A DNA stretch of 64,000 nt from Symbiodinium natans. Lineage: Eukaryota > Sar > Dinophyceae > Suessiales > Symbiodiniaceae. The position numbers and the translations under genes are program-made. The notes under the pieces were generated by a model. That model worked only from the letters and a program-made list of their open reading frames with translations, was not told the DNA's origin and searched no databases. The stretch covers positions 164,501 through 228,500 of the forward strand of contig CAJNDS010002567.1 of assembly GCA_905221605.1 (NCBI GenBank). The letters are read 5' to 3'. Below, in pieces: positions 12,061-25,600 of this stretch; the first letter of the stretch is position 1; each line of letters begins with the position of its first letter.

Positions 12061-14340
12061 GAACAAATCAGGAGGCTTCCCCCAAAGGATTGGTGTCACT
12101 AAGCCGGGCTCCACGAGCGGGGGCTCGCAGAGAGAGTGTGTCACAACCAGGTGCAGGAGTGGCACGCCCAACCAATCCAGGGCCTGGAGCTCGCACAGCC
12201 CACCGTGTCTCGAAGAGACTCCGAAGACTTCGAAAACTCGAGAAGTCTTCAAACATGTCGAGAACATCGGAATACCTCAGGTACCTCCATAAACCGGAGG
12301 GTGACTGAGGCTCGCTGCAACCTGCAACTTCTTGTGCAACCTGCTCGCTTCACGGGCGACATGGCACGTCATCCGTCATGAGCCACGATGAGCTTAGAAG
12401 CCAGCTGCCCCAAGTCGGGACTCCCCTGTCTCTCTTCAAGCAGTGTTCGGCAAGGTGCAGGGATTGGAAAACTCGACTCCTGCATCTCGGCCTCCCAAAG
12501 CTTCCTTCGCCTTAGCTGCTGCACACACCCCACAGCACTGGGCGCATCCTGGTCCCGAAACACTGGCCTGTCCATGAGGGACCGCTCTCTTCTGGCAGCA
12601 TCCTGACACTTCATCTGACACTGCAATCTCCGTCTCCACTCTCAAGAGCTTTCGCTCAAGTCTTCAAAGGCCTCGTAGAGCCGCAGAACACCCCGGGGGG
12701 AAGAAGGCGCGCTGCCCGCGCTGCCTCAGCGGAACACAAGCAGGGCGCTGCGCGGGACGCTGCAAGCTTCTGCAAAAGCTCACGAACTTGAGCTTCTGCA
12801 CGAACGCAACATCTCGCGTCACGCGTGAACGCCTTCACGCTCCGAGAGCTCGGTCTGAGGCTTCGAGTTCGCCCAGCCGTGGCTTTGGCCTCACATTGTG
12901 CCTTGCGAAGACGTCTCGCTCAAATAAACCAGCTCTCCGCTACCACCATTCTCTTGTTCATCACACCTGGAAAGCTCTGGTCTGCTTCCGTTGCTCCCTC
13001 TGCTTGGACTCCTGACAAGCATGAATGTAGGGAGTAGGGCTCGGGCTGCAACTGAGGTCTCCTACACAGCCAGATACGTAAGGCGTTTGCAGACAAGGAA
13101 AGGGCGAGAATATCTTAAGCAAGGGTGGAGCAGCACAAGCAAAGTGCTCTGTGTTGCTCTGCTTTGCCCCCCGAACTCCCGGATAGGTTCTGGAACATAT
13201 CAACCAGAACTTGGTGCTTGGATTTGCTGCCTACAGTGCAACCTATTTTGAGGGAAATGCAAAGGGAACATGGAGCATGCAGCATAGCAGCACATGCAGC
13301 GCGCCTCGAAGAGTCTGTCTCCAAAGGTGCCGCCCTGGGACTTGTGGTGTATGGACATAGCTTCGAGCTCCTCAGAAGTCACCGCACGACAGTAGTACCT
13401 CATACTCCTCTTGACTCAAGCCGACAGAGCCTTCAGCTCCTGCTGCAGCTTCTGCTCGCCTCAGAGCTCCGCAAGGCAAGACGCACTTTTTGCAACGCAG
13501 AGCCTGGCCGCTCTGCAACGTTCGGACTGTGACTCAGGCGCTTGTCGTTGATCCGCTGCATCCGCAGTCGGGCGTCGGCATGGAGCTTTCGAATCGCGTC
13601 GAGCGCCTGTAAGGCTGTAAGGGGAAGAGAGCCATCCAGCCTGAGCATTGTTTGGTATGGGTGTCTTCGAGGGCGCCCGGCCACTTTTCGGTCCACTTTG
13701 TGGATGCTGTTCCTCGAGAATCCGTCCGTGTGCCGCGCATGCCACTGGCAAGCCGCTCTTTCAAGGAGTCATCGCTGGGCCCTGCACTCCGCGAGAAGCC
13801 GCCGCTCTTCTGCGTCCTTCTTCTTGAAGAGCAGATCCCTTTCGGCCATCCTTTCTGCCATCTTCAGAAGTTCAGCACATTTCTCAGCCCATCCCTTGCG
13901 ACTCCTGCCTTCGCTCATGGTCCGCATAGAGCTGCAAGAACCGCTCGGTCGCGCCCTAAGCATAAGCAGTACGGAATTCAGACACACGAACGACTTTGTG
14001 GGCGGGCATTCGCGTCTCGGCATTGGGCTTGAGCCGCTTGAGACTCCGTCAGCTCCCTGCCACAAGGCAGCTTGCGATCTTTCTTCAGTTCTTAATGGCC
14101 ATTGGTGGCGGGACATTCCTCGACTCTTGGCAAACTTGCTCCCTTACGTGGCCTCGATTTCGGTGAGAGACACGGTGCGAAGCTGTAGATCTGGGCAAGC
14201 AGCTTCTCCTTTTCCTCGAAAGAAGGCTGCAAGAGATTGGAAGATCCATGCGAAAAAAGCACAAGCACAGACACGGAGACAGGGACACAAATGCAGACAC
14301 GGACACGGACACAGACACGGACAGGGACACGGGCACAGAC
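12061..14340. other. No named gene; coiled-coil-like exons on minus strand
   Basis: A plausible minus-strand gene lies at about 13200-13940. One stretch near 13770-13900 is Lys/Glu-rich (AERMAERDLLFKKKDAEERR), a second at 13500-13640 contains LTALQALDAIRKLHADARLR, and a third near 13280-13390 contains VTSEELEAMSIHHK. They lie in different frames, so introns or shifts are needed. This suggests a coiled-coil protein of unknown role. An overlapping plus-strand open frame (13125-13532) is the main alternative. Nothing definite was found at 12061-13100. Confidence 0.3.
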
Positions 14341-14344
14341 ACTG

Positions 14345-14346
14345 AC

Positions 14347-14409
<63 letters not shown>

Positions 14410-14550
14410 CACCAAACACAAACACAAACACAAACACAAACACAAACACAAACACAAACACAAACACAAACACAAACACAAACACAAACACAAACACAAA
14501 CACAAACACAAACACAAACACAAACACAAACACAAACACAAACACAAACA

Positions 14551-14602
<52 letters not shown>
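14345..14602. repeat. Compound microsatellite (GACA)n-(CACAAA)n-(CA)n
   Basis: Three adjoining simple repeats: (GACA) at about 14349-14409, (CACAAA) at about 14411-14556 (some 24 units), and (CA) at about 14551-14602. The preceding 14265-14345 is a degenerate GACACG-type repeat that looks like the decayed edge of the same array. Confidence 0.95.
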
Positions 14603-14603
<1 letters not shown>

Positions 14604-17600
14604 CCGTCGTCCTGCACAGCAGCCTGGCGCTTCTCCTTGTGAAGGCTTGACTGCCACAGACTGCCAGAAATAGGTTTTCATAGCTTATAGACAAGTACCA
14701 CATGGAAAGGTACCTGCCGCTCTTGATGATGTGAATGGAGCTTGGAAGTGATGACCTGCACCTGCCCATGTGAAAAACAAAAACAGAACGTCGCACCTTA
14801 AACGCTGATTTGCATTTGGGCCTCCGCCAGAGCAGCTTGCCTCAAACTGGTCACCCATCATGAAACCAGATGCTTCAGGGGGCATGCCAGGCATGCCAGG
14901 CATGCCAGGGCCAACGAGAGCTACTGGGACGCTGTGGGTCTCAGGGACTTCTTGTGCCTGATAGCTAAGTGTCTACACTAGCAGTGAGCGTGCAGGAGCG
15001 TATGAGCACGTGCACAAAGGCTACTGGCACATATCCCACCACAATCAGCAAAGTAGAGATATCAGCGCACTGAAATTCACTAGAGTAACAGCTCATCATG
15101 AGTTGTCACAGCTCGACAACTTACACCCGCGTGAAAGGTGTGAAGAAAGCAAATGTCGGCCAAGTGTTCTTCACATGGCTGCTGAAGCGACTGGCACCAC
15201 CCCCTGGTAGTCCCCCCCCCCCGGTGTCATCTCAATGACAGGAAGAGCAGACATCGAAGGATCAAAAGCAACGTCGATGTAAATGCCTGGCTGGCCACGA
15301 GCCAGCTATGCCGGTGGTGTCTATTCTAACACCATGTTCTCACAGTTTGTATTCGAACTGAATGAGATTTCGGTTCTCATTGAGACACGTGCGTCGCCAT
15401 GAAACAGATGTTCTTCCCCAGCCAAACTCCCCTCCAGACCATGTCTTCCGCACATATCAGCTGCCAAAAGGCAAGAACATCAGAGCAACAACTCGGGTGA
15501 TGCAAGCTTCGGTCTGACGGAAAATGCTCATGTTACGTTAAGATAATGAAGAGTGGACGACCCGTGCTCCCACGTATGCGCCTGCGAAGTTATTTCGCAA
15601 AGTCGGACTAGAGTCAAGCTCACCATGGCTGGGGTTCTCCGGCCTTGGCTTGTGCTCCGATCGGATGGACCTCTCACGATCCTCAGCCTGATTCGAGGAC
15701 GCGCAAATCGTTCATGGCTCGACGGCTCTGGAGCTACAAGGTGTACTATCGTCGCGATGCACAAACCGTACGTGCCTGCTTCATGGACTTTTCCACTAAC
15801 TCGGAACGCCTGTCTGCCAGCTCCTTGTGCCTCAGCTGAACACTGGAACGGTCTTATGCTTCAGATTCAGCAGCACATAAGACATGGAATGTAAGCATTA
15901 CGCATGAATGCTGTACAGCTGAACCTGCTCGCAGTAGTTCTTGGGTTGCCAGCATCTGGTGCAGACGGTGCCAGATGGGGTCCTTCTTCGTCGGGGACAG
16001 CACAGAGCCTGGCCTTCACTGTCATGTTCGGCCGAACATGGGCTTTGCAGATTCATCTACGGAATCTACGATGCATGTGGTGCATAGTCCAGTTGACGAG
16101 TCCCTGACAGCGTCCGGCTGCGGGCTAACTCCGAGGCCTGCGGGCCACGTCACAATGGAGCCTACCATTGCCACAGCCGTAACCACCCCGTGCCAAGTGC
16201 TCTCCCCATCCCTCTGGGGGCAATCAAATGTTTTGCATGCGCATGCCTCTTGCGCTCTGCGCGCTTCCCGGAGATCCTTCAGCCTGTGGCAAAAGCAGCC
16301 CTGGTCGATATTGAGTTGCCACAGTGGGCCACATGTTTATGCCACTTTATCCACCTTGGCTTTTGCCCTCGAAGAGCCGAGATGTTGGGCTGCGTAGCCT
16401 TCGTGGGCACTCCTGCACAGACAGCAAGTTCGATTCATTTAAAAAGCTAGTGCTGATCACCCTACTACCACGAAGAATGGAAGGCACGAAGCAAGTTGCT
16501 CGCAATATCCCAGGCAGCCTGAATTGCCCCAGCCCACGACATGTGACAAGAGGCCGTGCCGAGCGAATGTTCGTGTGTAGTGGTCGCCCTGACATGGTTT
16601 GCACCGTGTGCCGGAGTTTGGCAGCCACTTCCCGGCCAGATCTTCTTCAATGATTGACTGGCATACACGACCGTCTCGTTGGACACCAAAGCATTGGACC
16701 CTGTTCACCCAATCAAGGCGATGACTCAGAACACGGAAACAGACAGCAAATGATTTTGAATGTTCAAGTTGTTCATGCCCGGGCATGAGATATGAACTAT
16801 CCTCATGACATGCATTGCTAGTGGTTCCCGCATGGAGTATTGGCAGACTCCTGCAGCACCGACTCTGCAAGATTTCCACTGACGATGCACGTGTCCTCAA
16901 CTGTGAGGTTGTTGACATTTGGCGTGGTGGGGTGCGGCACAACCTGCGCTGATGAGCCTGGGTGGCGTGCAGGTCACGCTAGCGAATACCTTCGTGACCT
17001 GTACGACTATGGGCAAGACTGTCACAACACCCGGGGCGATCTCAATGAGGCTTTGGTCTATGATGCATCTGATGGGGACAAAAGCCATGATGATGACAGT
17101 CCGGGGCTTCAAAACCTCGCAAACCGTCGGAGTCGGGGGTTCCAGTCTCCTTTTAGGGGGCCTGGCTGTTGTTTTATGCACGGCAAGGAGCGATGGCGCT
17201 GGACGCCGACAGGGGACATGAAATCGTGAAGGCCGAGGTGTTTTGCTGAAAACCGATTCGAGTTCGAAGCCTCGATGGCTCTGGGTATGTCAAACTCGTC
17301 CCGCAATGGCTCCACTGTGCTCTCTTTGCTTCTTAAGTCCTGAGAAGTAATGTGTGTGTGTGTGCACGCGCACGCATTGTCTGCGTGTGTGGCTTCATCT
17401 CCGCGTGCTAGCTTTCACCGTTTTTCTGGCCAGGCTCGGCTCCTGTCCAGCGTCCAGGAGATCCCGCGCTTGCAGCGCCTAGGAATGCGACTGCATTGCG
17501 CTGCACATGACTGCACTGCAACCGCCCAGCGAACTCAGAGGCCGCCGCTCACCGGGCTGTCGACCTGGGAAAGCCTTGGAGACAATTCGGAGATTTCGGA

Positions 17601-20408
17601 GATTTCAGAGTTCCGACTCCGGCTTCTCGGCCTCTGCCGGCGGCTGGACAGCGCCTCGAAAGGGCTTGTGGAGCCTGGCCTGCGTCTATGGAAGAGTTTG
17701 AACATTGAACAGATACGGCCCCAGCTGCTCTCAAAACGCCCCCCCCCCCCCTCGCACCTTCGACGCCGGAACCGCTGCTGCCTATAAGCTGCTTCTTTAA
17801 GTTCTGCAACATTATGCAACTGTAGTCCCGTTTGGTGACTTGTCAGATGCCATCACAGCTGAGGAGCTTCTCTCGAATGCGCAGCTTTCTCCAGCTTGGA
17901 CCTCTTGCGAGGGCACCATGCGAGAGCACCACACGAGAGCACCACCATGCACCACCCTGTACCACCCTGCCGGACTCGAGACCCCAAAAAGAAATGGTGT
18001 GGGAGCAGCATGTGAATCTCGTAGCCCTTTCAGTGTCTCTTAGCCCGGGGACTCCTCGACCTGCCGATGGGCTCCTCCTGCGACAAACAACTAGTTGGAA
18101 AACACAATGCTTGAGGATTCTCAGTGATGTATAGTGATCTCTCTCCATCCTATTCGGTTTTTGCACTGTCCTCATCGGAGCGAAGCTGGTCAAATTCAAG
18201 CTGCAGGGGTAGAATCGGCAGCTCAACTTGCCCACATTGCCCACATTGCCCGCTGCTCTCCGGAGTGCTCTCCGTTTCTGCATGGGCGGGCGCCGGCGCC
18301 GGCGCCTCAGCCTCCCGAGTGCCACTGTTGAAGTGAAGACTTTTGAAGATTTAGGGAGCGGAGGTGCAAAAAACATCTGGCACTTAAAGAATGGTGGAGA
18401 AGCAACTCCAAAGTACATGCGCTGCATACTGGCCGCCCAAACACCTCGTGGGGCTACACAAGTACAACAGATCACGACAAATACTTCGAATCAAGCGAGC
18501 TCGGGAAAAAAGACTTCTGGAAACAAACCGAGCCCCGCCGTGCAGCATCAGCCATTGCTTTTTGTTTGAAACGGGTCGAGTTCTTTCACTGTCTGGCACG
18601 AGCCTCTCCAGCAAAAGACTCCGGTTCCACCAGGACAGGCTTCTCCTCGTGCGCCTCCGCAATCAGCAAAGCAAACAACCTGTGACCACCTCGGCACACT
18701 CGTCTCGAGCTTTGTCGTGGACACGCAAACCTCGGTATGTGTTCGTCTTGGTGACGGTCGAGATACGCAGAGAGGCGCACCTGTTGCTGTGAGGAGGTCC
18801 CAGTTGTTGCAGCTGCTGCAGGCGTCGGATGTGCAGGATCAAGCGAAGCGGGTTGCTCCTGACCGTAGACCCAAGACATCACAGGACATCACAACTTCGC
18901 CGACTTTGCCTCCTCCGTTGTGTCTACATCCGCGCGCTGCGAGGGCAACCGTCGTCCGTAGGTCCCTGCGTTGCAAAGTTTGCTACTTGTGCTGCATGTT
19001 CCAGGGAGTGAGACAAGATTGAGAAGCGGCATCCGAACATCCCACATCTGCCTCCTCCCTCGTTGGAACTTGGCCTTGGGCTGCTCGGGCTTGGAGTTGA
19101 TGCCTCCTCAAACTGTGCTCTAAAACTCTGACGGAAGGGGTTTATCAAATTTATCATGTTTGTCAAATGGATTGTCAGGCTTCAGGCCTCCAGCTGATCC
19201 GCAGCTTCAACACCGTGTCGCTGTGATGGCGGCACGGCCTGTTTCGGAGAAGGGGCAGTGCTCCCCGCCGCAGGGGTGCATGGCTCCTGCAAGAAAGGAT
19301 TCATATCCAAAGATGGGGTTAATCCCACGGCCCTGCCTTTGGCTTTGCATCTGGATCCGTGCGCTGCCAAGGCAGGCGCCGTCTGTACCCTGCAGTGTAA
19401 AGAAACTGAAAGCTTAAAATGCAACATTGAATGCATCAGCGCCTTGTCCCGGCTCGTTGGTACTTGGGCTGCTCGGGCTGCCCGGGCTGCTTGGGCTGCC
19501 CGGGCTGCTTGGGCTGCCCGGGCTGCTTGGGCTGCGTGGAGCTGATGCCTCTTGAACCGAGCTGTAGGAATTCACGCCTAGATGAAGCAAGCAGGCTTTG
19601 GCTTGGGGTGCGGGATCCAGGCTGCTTGGCATGGGGGACTTACAGTCTTGAAACTCGGCATGTACATGTACAGAACAGTCCATGAATTTTCCATGAAAGA
19701 ATCGTTTTGTGGTTCACAGTACGCTGCGACTGAGCAGCCTCCAGGTCACTGCCGCTCCTTTTGAAGGACCAGGGCTTCCGACCTTTTTTCGAGACGCCTC
19801 ACAACGACTACAAAGACTAAACTGCCGCCAATTATGTCACAGGTCACAGGACTGGCGAGAGTTACAACTCATGAACAAGTCCTCAAAGACGTTGCAACTG
19901 AGGCTGGTCATGTGCAGATTGCTTTTCTCTGGTGCCGCCCGAACTTCACAGTGCAGAATCTTGAACGGTCTGCACCGCACGCTTTGCAACAGCCTTGGGA
20001 TTCTTCCACCGACTTGTTTTTCTCCTGAACACACTTAATGGCCCAATCTGGTTGGAACAGCCGGCTATTGGAGTCCTGAGCGAAAGCTGGCATGGCTGCG
20101 TCTCTTTGGACGATGGCTTGGCTGTCCTGAGTCAGACCATTGTCAGCATTGTGCACGATGCATTTTCCCCACCCATCACCCTCCCAGCCTTTGGACATAC
20201 CAGCCCGTCAACGTCAGCCATGGCAGCCTGTTGAGCAGTGTCGCTCGACACCACAGTGGGGCTGTTGAGAAAAACAAAAAAGAACCCGAAGATCATCGAA
20301 GCGAGGGAGGTTGGCCTTTTGTTCAAACGCTAGGCCGGCCTCAGGGGAAGAAACTAAAGCCAGCTATCACATTTGATACAGATCATTGTTAAAATGACGA
20401 CAGGGTAC
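14603..20408. other. No named gene; Ser/Pro-rich minus-strand exons
   Basis: Several minus-strand stretches look like parts of a disordered, Ser/Pro-rich protein: about 18600-18860, 19050-19120 (FEEASTPSPSSPRPSSNEG) and 19430-19560 (repeated SPSSPG). Another near 19960-20130 contains RLFQPDWAIKCVQEKN. A plus-strand stretch at 17560-17740 (SLGDNSEISEISEFRLRLL) is a competing candidate. No family was recognised. 14603-17300 holds no convincing exon. C runs occur at 15213-15222 and 17741-17751. Confidence 0.3.
19465..19541. repeat. 18-bp tandem repeat (CTGCCCGGGCTGCTTGGG)
   Basis: About four copies of an 18-bp GC-rich unit. Read on the minus strand it encodes an in-frame SPSSPG repeat, so it may be a coding minisatellite inside a Ser/Pro-rich protein. 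Confidence 0.8.
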
Positions 20409-20578
20409 TTGTAGATGCAAAGGCACTGCAATCTCACCAATGGTCCGCTGACACTCTCTGGCCACAACGATGGCAGCGCGCAGCTGTGGCGCCGACACTT
20501 GCCGCTGCAGCATGACCGACATCTTGCAAGATGCCATCACCGCATTGACCATGTTGAATGAAGCATGGGATGGAACGC
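20409..20578 (-). CDS. Coding exon, unknown protein
   Basis: A well-bounded minus-strand exon. It opens after a CAG acceptor followed by G (20579-20580) and closes at a GT donor after ...HLQ (20409). Its translation includes SFNMVNAVMASCKMSVMLQ and APQLRAAIVVARECQRTI. I do not recognise the family. Coding-like stretches lower down at 19960-20250 may be later exons of the same gene. Confidence 0.4.
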
Positions 20579-21279
20579 CTGATGTGGATGACAGGATCTA
20601 GACGTACCTGGACTGGCGACAGCGGCTGGTACTGGCTGTCTAACCTGTTAATCAGTCTAGGCGTCTTTTCCCTATCTGCGCCTGCTTTCTCCCGTGGCCC
20701 TGAGCCTGTACACTGCGGAGCTTGCTGGAGGCAGTTCGACATGCGTGCGAGCGCAACTCGTGTCTCAGGCTCCGTATCTCACACGCCGGCTTTTCAACAA
20801 CTCTTGCAGGATGCAAAGACGCGAAGACGAATCAATGCCTTTTCGAGCATGAACGCCTCTAAGCTTTACAAGCTCCAATAAGCTCCACAAGCCGCAGCCC
20901 ATGAGAAAAAGCATCAAGCAAGGAGCCGTTTCTCGTTTCTTGTCACGTCTCCCCTTCACCGTGGCGATTGCTTGAGGCATTTGTGATTCGTTAGCTTCCC
21001 TCAGAAACATTCCTCCAGCTCCAGTGACAAGCGTCGCTTCTCCGAGACCGCTTCGGGCTCCTGATATCAGCCCACTATGCTCCGCAGATATGCTCCGAGA
21101 ATCTCAAGGAATCTCAGATCCGACACAGCAGAGACACGAAAGCCACTTCCCCCAACCAATGGCGAAAGCGGCTCAGCAGCGCGTATCAAGTGTCTCCTGA
21201 GAAACACCTTGAGCACTTTGCGCCGAATGCGCTTCAGCCGAGGGCTGGCTTTTTGACTCCTGGCGGCTCGAAGCTTCCA

Positions 21280-21349
21280 GGAACTTCCAAAGGAACTTCC
21301 AAAGGAACTTCCAAAGGAACTTCCAAAGGAACTTCCAAAGGAACTTCCA
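21280..21349. repeat. 12-bp tandem repeat (GGAACTTCCAAA), about six copies
   Basis: Tandem copies of a 12-bp unit containing the palindrome GGAACTTCC with one mismatch. It lies between two coding-like minus-strand stretches, so it is probably intronic. Confidence 0.9.
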
Positions 21350-22497
21350 GTCCCAGAACTCTCCCAAAGTTCGTGCCTGCTCCACATTTGCGGAGAGGAG
21401 TTCTGCAGCGTGCACGGCAGCTGCGACATTAACCTGCAGGGAAATTCAGCTCAGCGCGAAAGTTAGCTGCAGACGTGCGCAAATGAAAGCGAATGCCAAA
21501 GTGAATATGGATTCCTGCGGAGCACGGTGGAACATGGTAGATTCGCGTAGAATCTCTGTCTTCTTATCTCTCTCCCTCTTCCTTCGTTCCTTCGCAATTG
21601 CTTGTTTAAGCTGGTAAGCCCGGCCCCACACCCACCCCCCAAACCCCGCCACGTTCGCAAAGAGCCACTTCCGAGCGCACCCGCCTTCTCCCTCTACAAG
21701 TCCTTTCTGCTCAGTCACAGGAGACTCACAAGAAGAAGAAGAAGAAGCAGTAGCAGCTCCTCCTTCTTACACTCGTTTATGCAGTCATTCTCTCGCACAG
21801 CTTCTCTCCCGCGCTTCGAGAGCACATTCTGCGCATGCTCTGTTTCCCGAGCGCGCCTCCCAACCCCCCGGCGGATCCCGCAGAGATCCCCAAACTGGCC
21901 CATGCGCCGTGGGCGATGAACTGGGAGTTGCCTGGTGTGCGAAACTGCGCCAAGCGAGATGAAAGGCGATGCTTGCCTCAACTGGCCTCCGAGCTCGCCT
22001 TGCAAGGTGTGGTGGCAGCATTAACGAGCATCTCTTTGCTGTCCCAATCCAACATTCAAGAACCCTTAAGATACCTTCGGCGACTCCGCAGGCGTGCTGA
22101 CGGGCGAGTGGAAGCGCCCCTGGCCGGATCTCTCATGCGGTGTGAAGGCTGATGCACGGTCCAACCGTCCACACGTAGGCTTAGGTAGTCGCAAACATGT
22201 AACCACAAAAGCAAGGAAAAGCCAGGCTTGCTTGAAAGGATGCTGCTCGCTGTGGTAGGGAAACTCTCCTTCAAGGCCGAGTCACGCATAGCATAAGCTT
22301 CGCACAAGCATAGCACAAGCTTTGCACAAGCAGGCTCGGCGAGAATAGAGAAGGCACATTGCGCAGCTGGCCACTGACTCAGAAGTCTTACAGACATGCC
22401 ACGACATTTCACGACATGCCAATCATCCTTGCCTCCGCTGCTGCAGCCACTCTTCCTCCTCCTAGCAAGGCAGAGGGAAGGCTATACCTTCTGAGAC

Positions 22498-22623
22498 TTA
22501 TCGAGCGTTGTGGAGTGAGTGAACCCCGTCAACGGCCCTTCGCTCAAAAAAGGAGTCCTCACGCAGGTGCTGGCGCTGGCGCCGCTCCGGCCGGAAGAGC
22601 CGCTCGACCAGCGCAGCCTCATC
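22498..22623 (-). CDS. Exon of an unknown charged protein
   Basis: The exon opens after a TCTCAG acceptor followed by G at 22623. Its translation includes DEAALVERLFRPERRQRQH then SFFERRAVDGVHSLHN. The frame stays open to a TAA at 22498-22500, or leaves earlier through a GC donor. It is strongly charged and unlike random sequence, but the family was not recognised. Confidence 0.35.
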   Translation of the reverse strand, partial: DEAALVERLFRPERRQRQHLREDSFFERRAVDGVHSLHNAR

Positions 22624-25600
22624 CTGAGAGAAAGAGAAGAGGACAACAATTTGCCAACTTGCGACAACATCATTTTGAAGAAAGGACAGGAGGCCTTGCG
22701 TGTCGGCTTTTTGCGGGCAGCAGCCTCAAGGGGCATTGCCCAGCCGAAGCCACACCAAACCGTTGCTTCTGAAGGACTCCGAAGGCCTAAGTACTCAAGA
22801 CTCTATATTTGACTCTAAGGCTGAAGCCAGCTCCGACACGTCCTTGAGCTCCTCACATGATGAGGTCTCTTGAGTCGCTGGCAAGTGCCTACAGCAGATG
22901 AGTGCCCAACCTGCTCACGCTGCAGCTCTTTTTGTCGAATCCTCTGCGAGCCACAAGGACACTACGTCAAAATGGCACAGCGCACACAATGAAATCAATG
23001 CGGGCATTCAAAGAACTTCAGTGTGCGGCTTCTTCAGCCGTCCTTCCTCATATAGGCCTCAAGATTCTCCAAGCTGGGCAGCATGTGGCAGCACGACTGA
23101 GACTGAGTCCGGGACGCTGAGAGATGACGCCGACATCTGCCTGTATCCAATGTCGACGTGATGCACTTTTTGCACAGGTTGCAAAGAAATGCAAAAGAGA
23201 ACGCCGCAACGAAAGACTCGCTTGGCGTCGCTTTTTGGCTTGGTGCCTGAGGAGATCTGGCACGATGCACACTGTTGGCCTCCAGGTACAGCTGCCTTGG
23301 GACTTGTTGGGACTGCCGTATTGCAATTCCAGATTTTGGCGGAGAAACTCGCAACAAATACACACAGAAGAGTTGACACAGGCCGACCCGGGGCTGCAAC
23401 TCCTGCTGGAGCTTTTCTTGCTGTAGAGCTCGCCGCTTCTGGGCCTATCGCGAGGTGTCAATGAGATATCCAGGCTATCCAGAATCCGACAACGTGTAAC
23501 ATTGGAGTGACCGCTGAGCTTCGTGCTGCTTCCACGGCTTGTTCGTACAGTTTCAGCTGCCGCTCGCTGGCAACGCCTGGGAGACTGCGCTAGAGGCTCG
23601 AAGAACTAGTAACTAGAACGGTCCTCAAACAACTAAAGCGCTCCGGTCTGGGGAACCGACGCCGCGCGGGAGAAACCTGGTAGAAAGGGCACTTCTAAAA
23701 GCGACAACCCTCAACGGACAATGGAAACCTCTAGGAGACCCCTCGCCCCTCCGAAAATGCGAAAACCCTTCCAGCATACTTTGGGAGCTCGAAACTGTCC
23801 GTCCTCCCAAATCCCAAGGCCGCATGCCATTCCCAGTTGCCTCGAAAGGCACCCCGACTATCCCCAATGGGCTCGTGCGAGCCTTGCCGTCCACATCACC
23901 TCGTCGCTGCCTGGTCATGATGACAAGACTAACCAATGACACGCTCACGACATGCTCACGACATTCTCGCAACATGATCGCAACATGCTCTCTCTGGACG
24001 GGCAGGTCTAAGCAAGCAGGCCTCCTCTTCAGCTCCGCATCCTCATGTAAGCCTTGGCAGAAGCACTGAGGGTCCCCCTGAACCACTAGAGCTGGAACCT
24101 ATGTTTCGAAAGACAAGGATGGTTTGCTGCTGAGGAAGGTGCTGCCTAACGAAAATTGATCCACAGATTCAACTGCTGCAAAACCTGCTGTCGGTCCTCG
24201 TGTGCCACGGGCTTTAAAACGGATGCTTCTTCGTCTGCAGTCTACTGTGCCTGTAGCGGCTGGAAGCTTCGGCATACCTGAGAAGCGCACGTTGGTAGAC
24301 CATCGGATTCGCCTCTGCAGGCGCAGCAGTGCGTGCGCAGCTTCGAGACCACAACATCCACAACTCGCACGCTGTTTTTGCCTGGGGGGATCTGGCCCGA
24401 TGGACGCTATGGGCCTCGCGATAGTCTCGCCTCAACAAGCAAAACAAACACCAAAACGGCACGCCGAGACAGTGCACTCAGCGTGCTCCACCCCTCAACT
24501 CTTTCACTTTCTCCACAGCATTCGCCCTGACGTCCCCCTCAGTTGACTCAGAGCCCTCAGAGCTCCCTTCTGGGTCCCAGTGACTCTTCGCGAAGCTTCT
24601 GCTCTTGCCGCTGCCGTCGCCGCTGGGCCTGCCCATCCCAAATCAGCAGCAATGTTCAGCAGAAGTGGACGTCTCCAACCGTTGGTCGTAGCGTCTCTCA
24701 CTTAAATCCGCCGAGGCCTCGGGCCGAAGGTGTCTAGGTTGTGAGGACAGGCACCCCCCTCCAAATCCTCCCCCCAAGCCCAAAGACACACGTCAACCCG
24801 CGGCCCCCGTAGGCGACCAGCATCCGAAAGCGGACGGTTTGCCGGGACCCCGCCCCCCCCGCACCCTTTGTCTGGCAGGCAGGCAGCCCACCCTCTCGGG
24901 TTTAATCTGATCTGGCCTTTTCTTGGTTTGACATGGGTATGTTTTGGGTATGCTTTGTAGGCAAGAGCCGGCAGACGGTGCAGGCCTCGCCCCCCCCCCA
25001 CGTCCCTCCTCTCCGGGTTGGGCCAGGCCGAGGCGGGTCGCGTAGCGGTAAAATTATGGACGCCCTTGACTAAAAACCACAAGGAAGCATACCACAGACA
25101 GCGCTCCTGTGTTCTCTTTTTTTCCATTCTTAGAGCTAACCATGCTCCAAAATTCCCCAACTACTCCATCTCATGCACAAATAGCATCTCAGCATGCAAG
25201 CACTGGGCACGAACTGGAGATCTAGTTGTTCGTGCAAGTAGCAACATCGCCGGGCATGCCAGTTCTAGGCGTTGGTCGTAGAGAACCAGATGCCGCTCTC
25301 CTGGTTCAGAGGTGCCTCGAGGCGTCTGCTTTGGCATGCTTTGGGAACTTCATTAAGTTCATTCATCGCTTCGCCGTATTGAAGAGCATTACTAAGCTGA
25401 CCACATCGACTGGCTCTGGACAGGGTGGGGACCTGTCAAGCGCCGACAAGTTCCCTTCCGTCAATTCTTCTGTCACATAGCTAGAAGTTGCTTTGTATTT
25501 GTTGCAGCAATGATGTCCCGCAAACCCGCATGTCGGAAACCGAGAACTGGACAAACGGCGTTTGTCGACAGAGTTCCTGGGGGTTGGATGTCACTGACAG

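Noticed and set aside
14085-14796. Long open frames encoding Cys/Val, Thr/Gln or His/Thr repeats
   Set aside because: They are translations of the GACA/CACAAA/CA microsatellite and open in several frames at once.
25196-25231. Hairpin GCACGAAC...GTTCGTGC
   Set aside because: A perfect 8-bp stem with a long loop, but with no neighbouring RNA-gene or terminator feature; likely chance.
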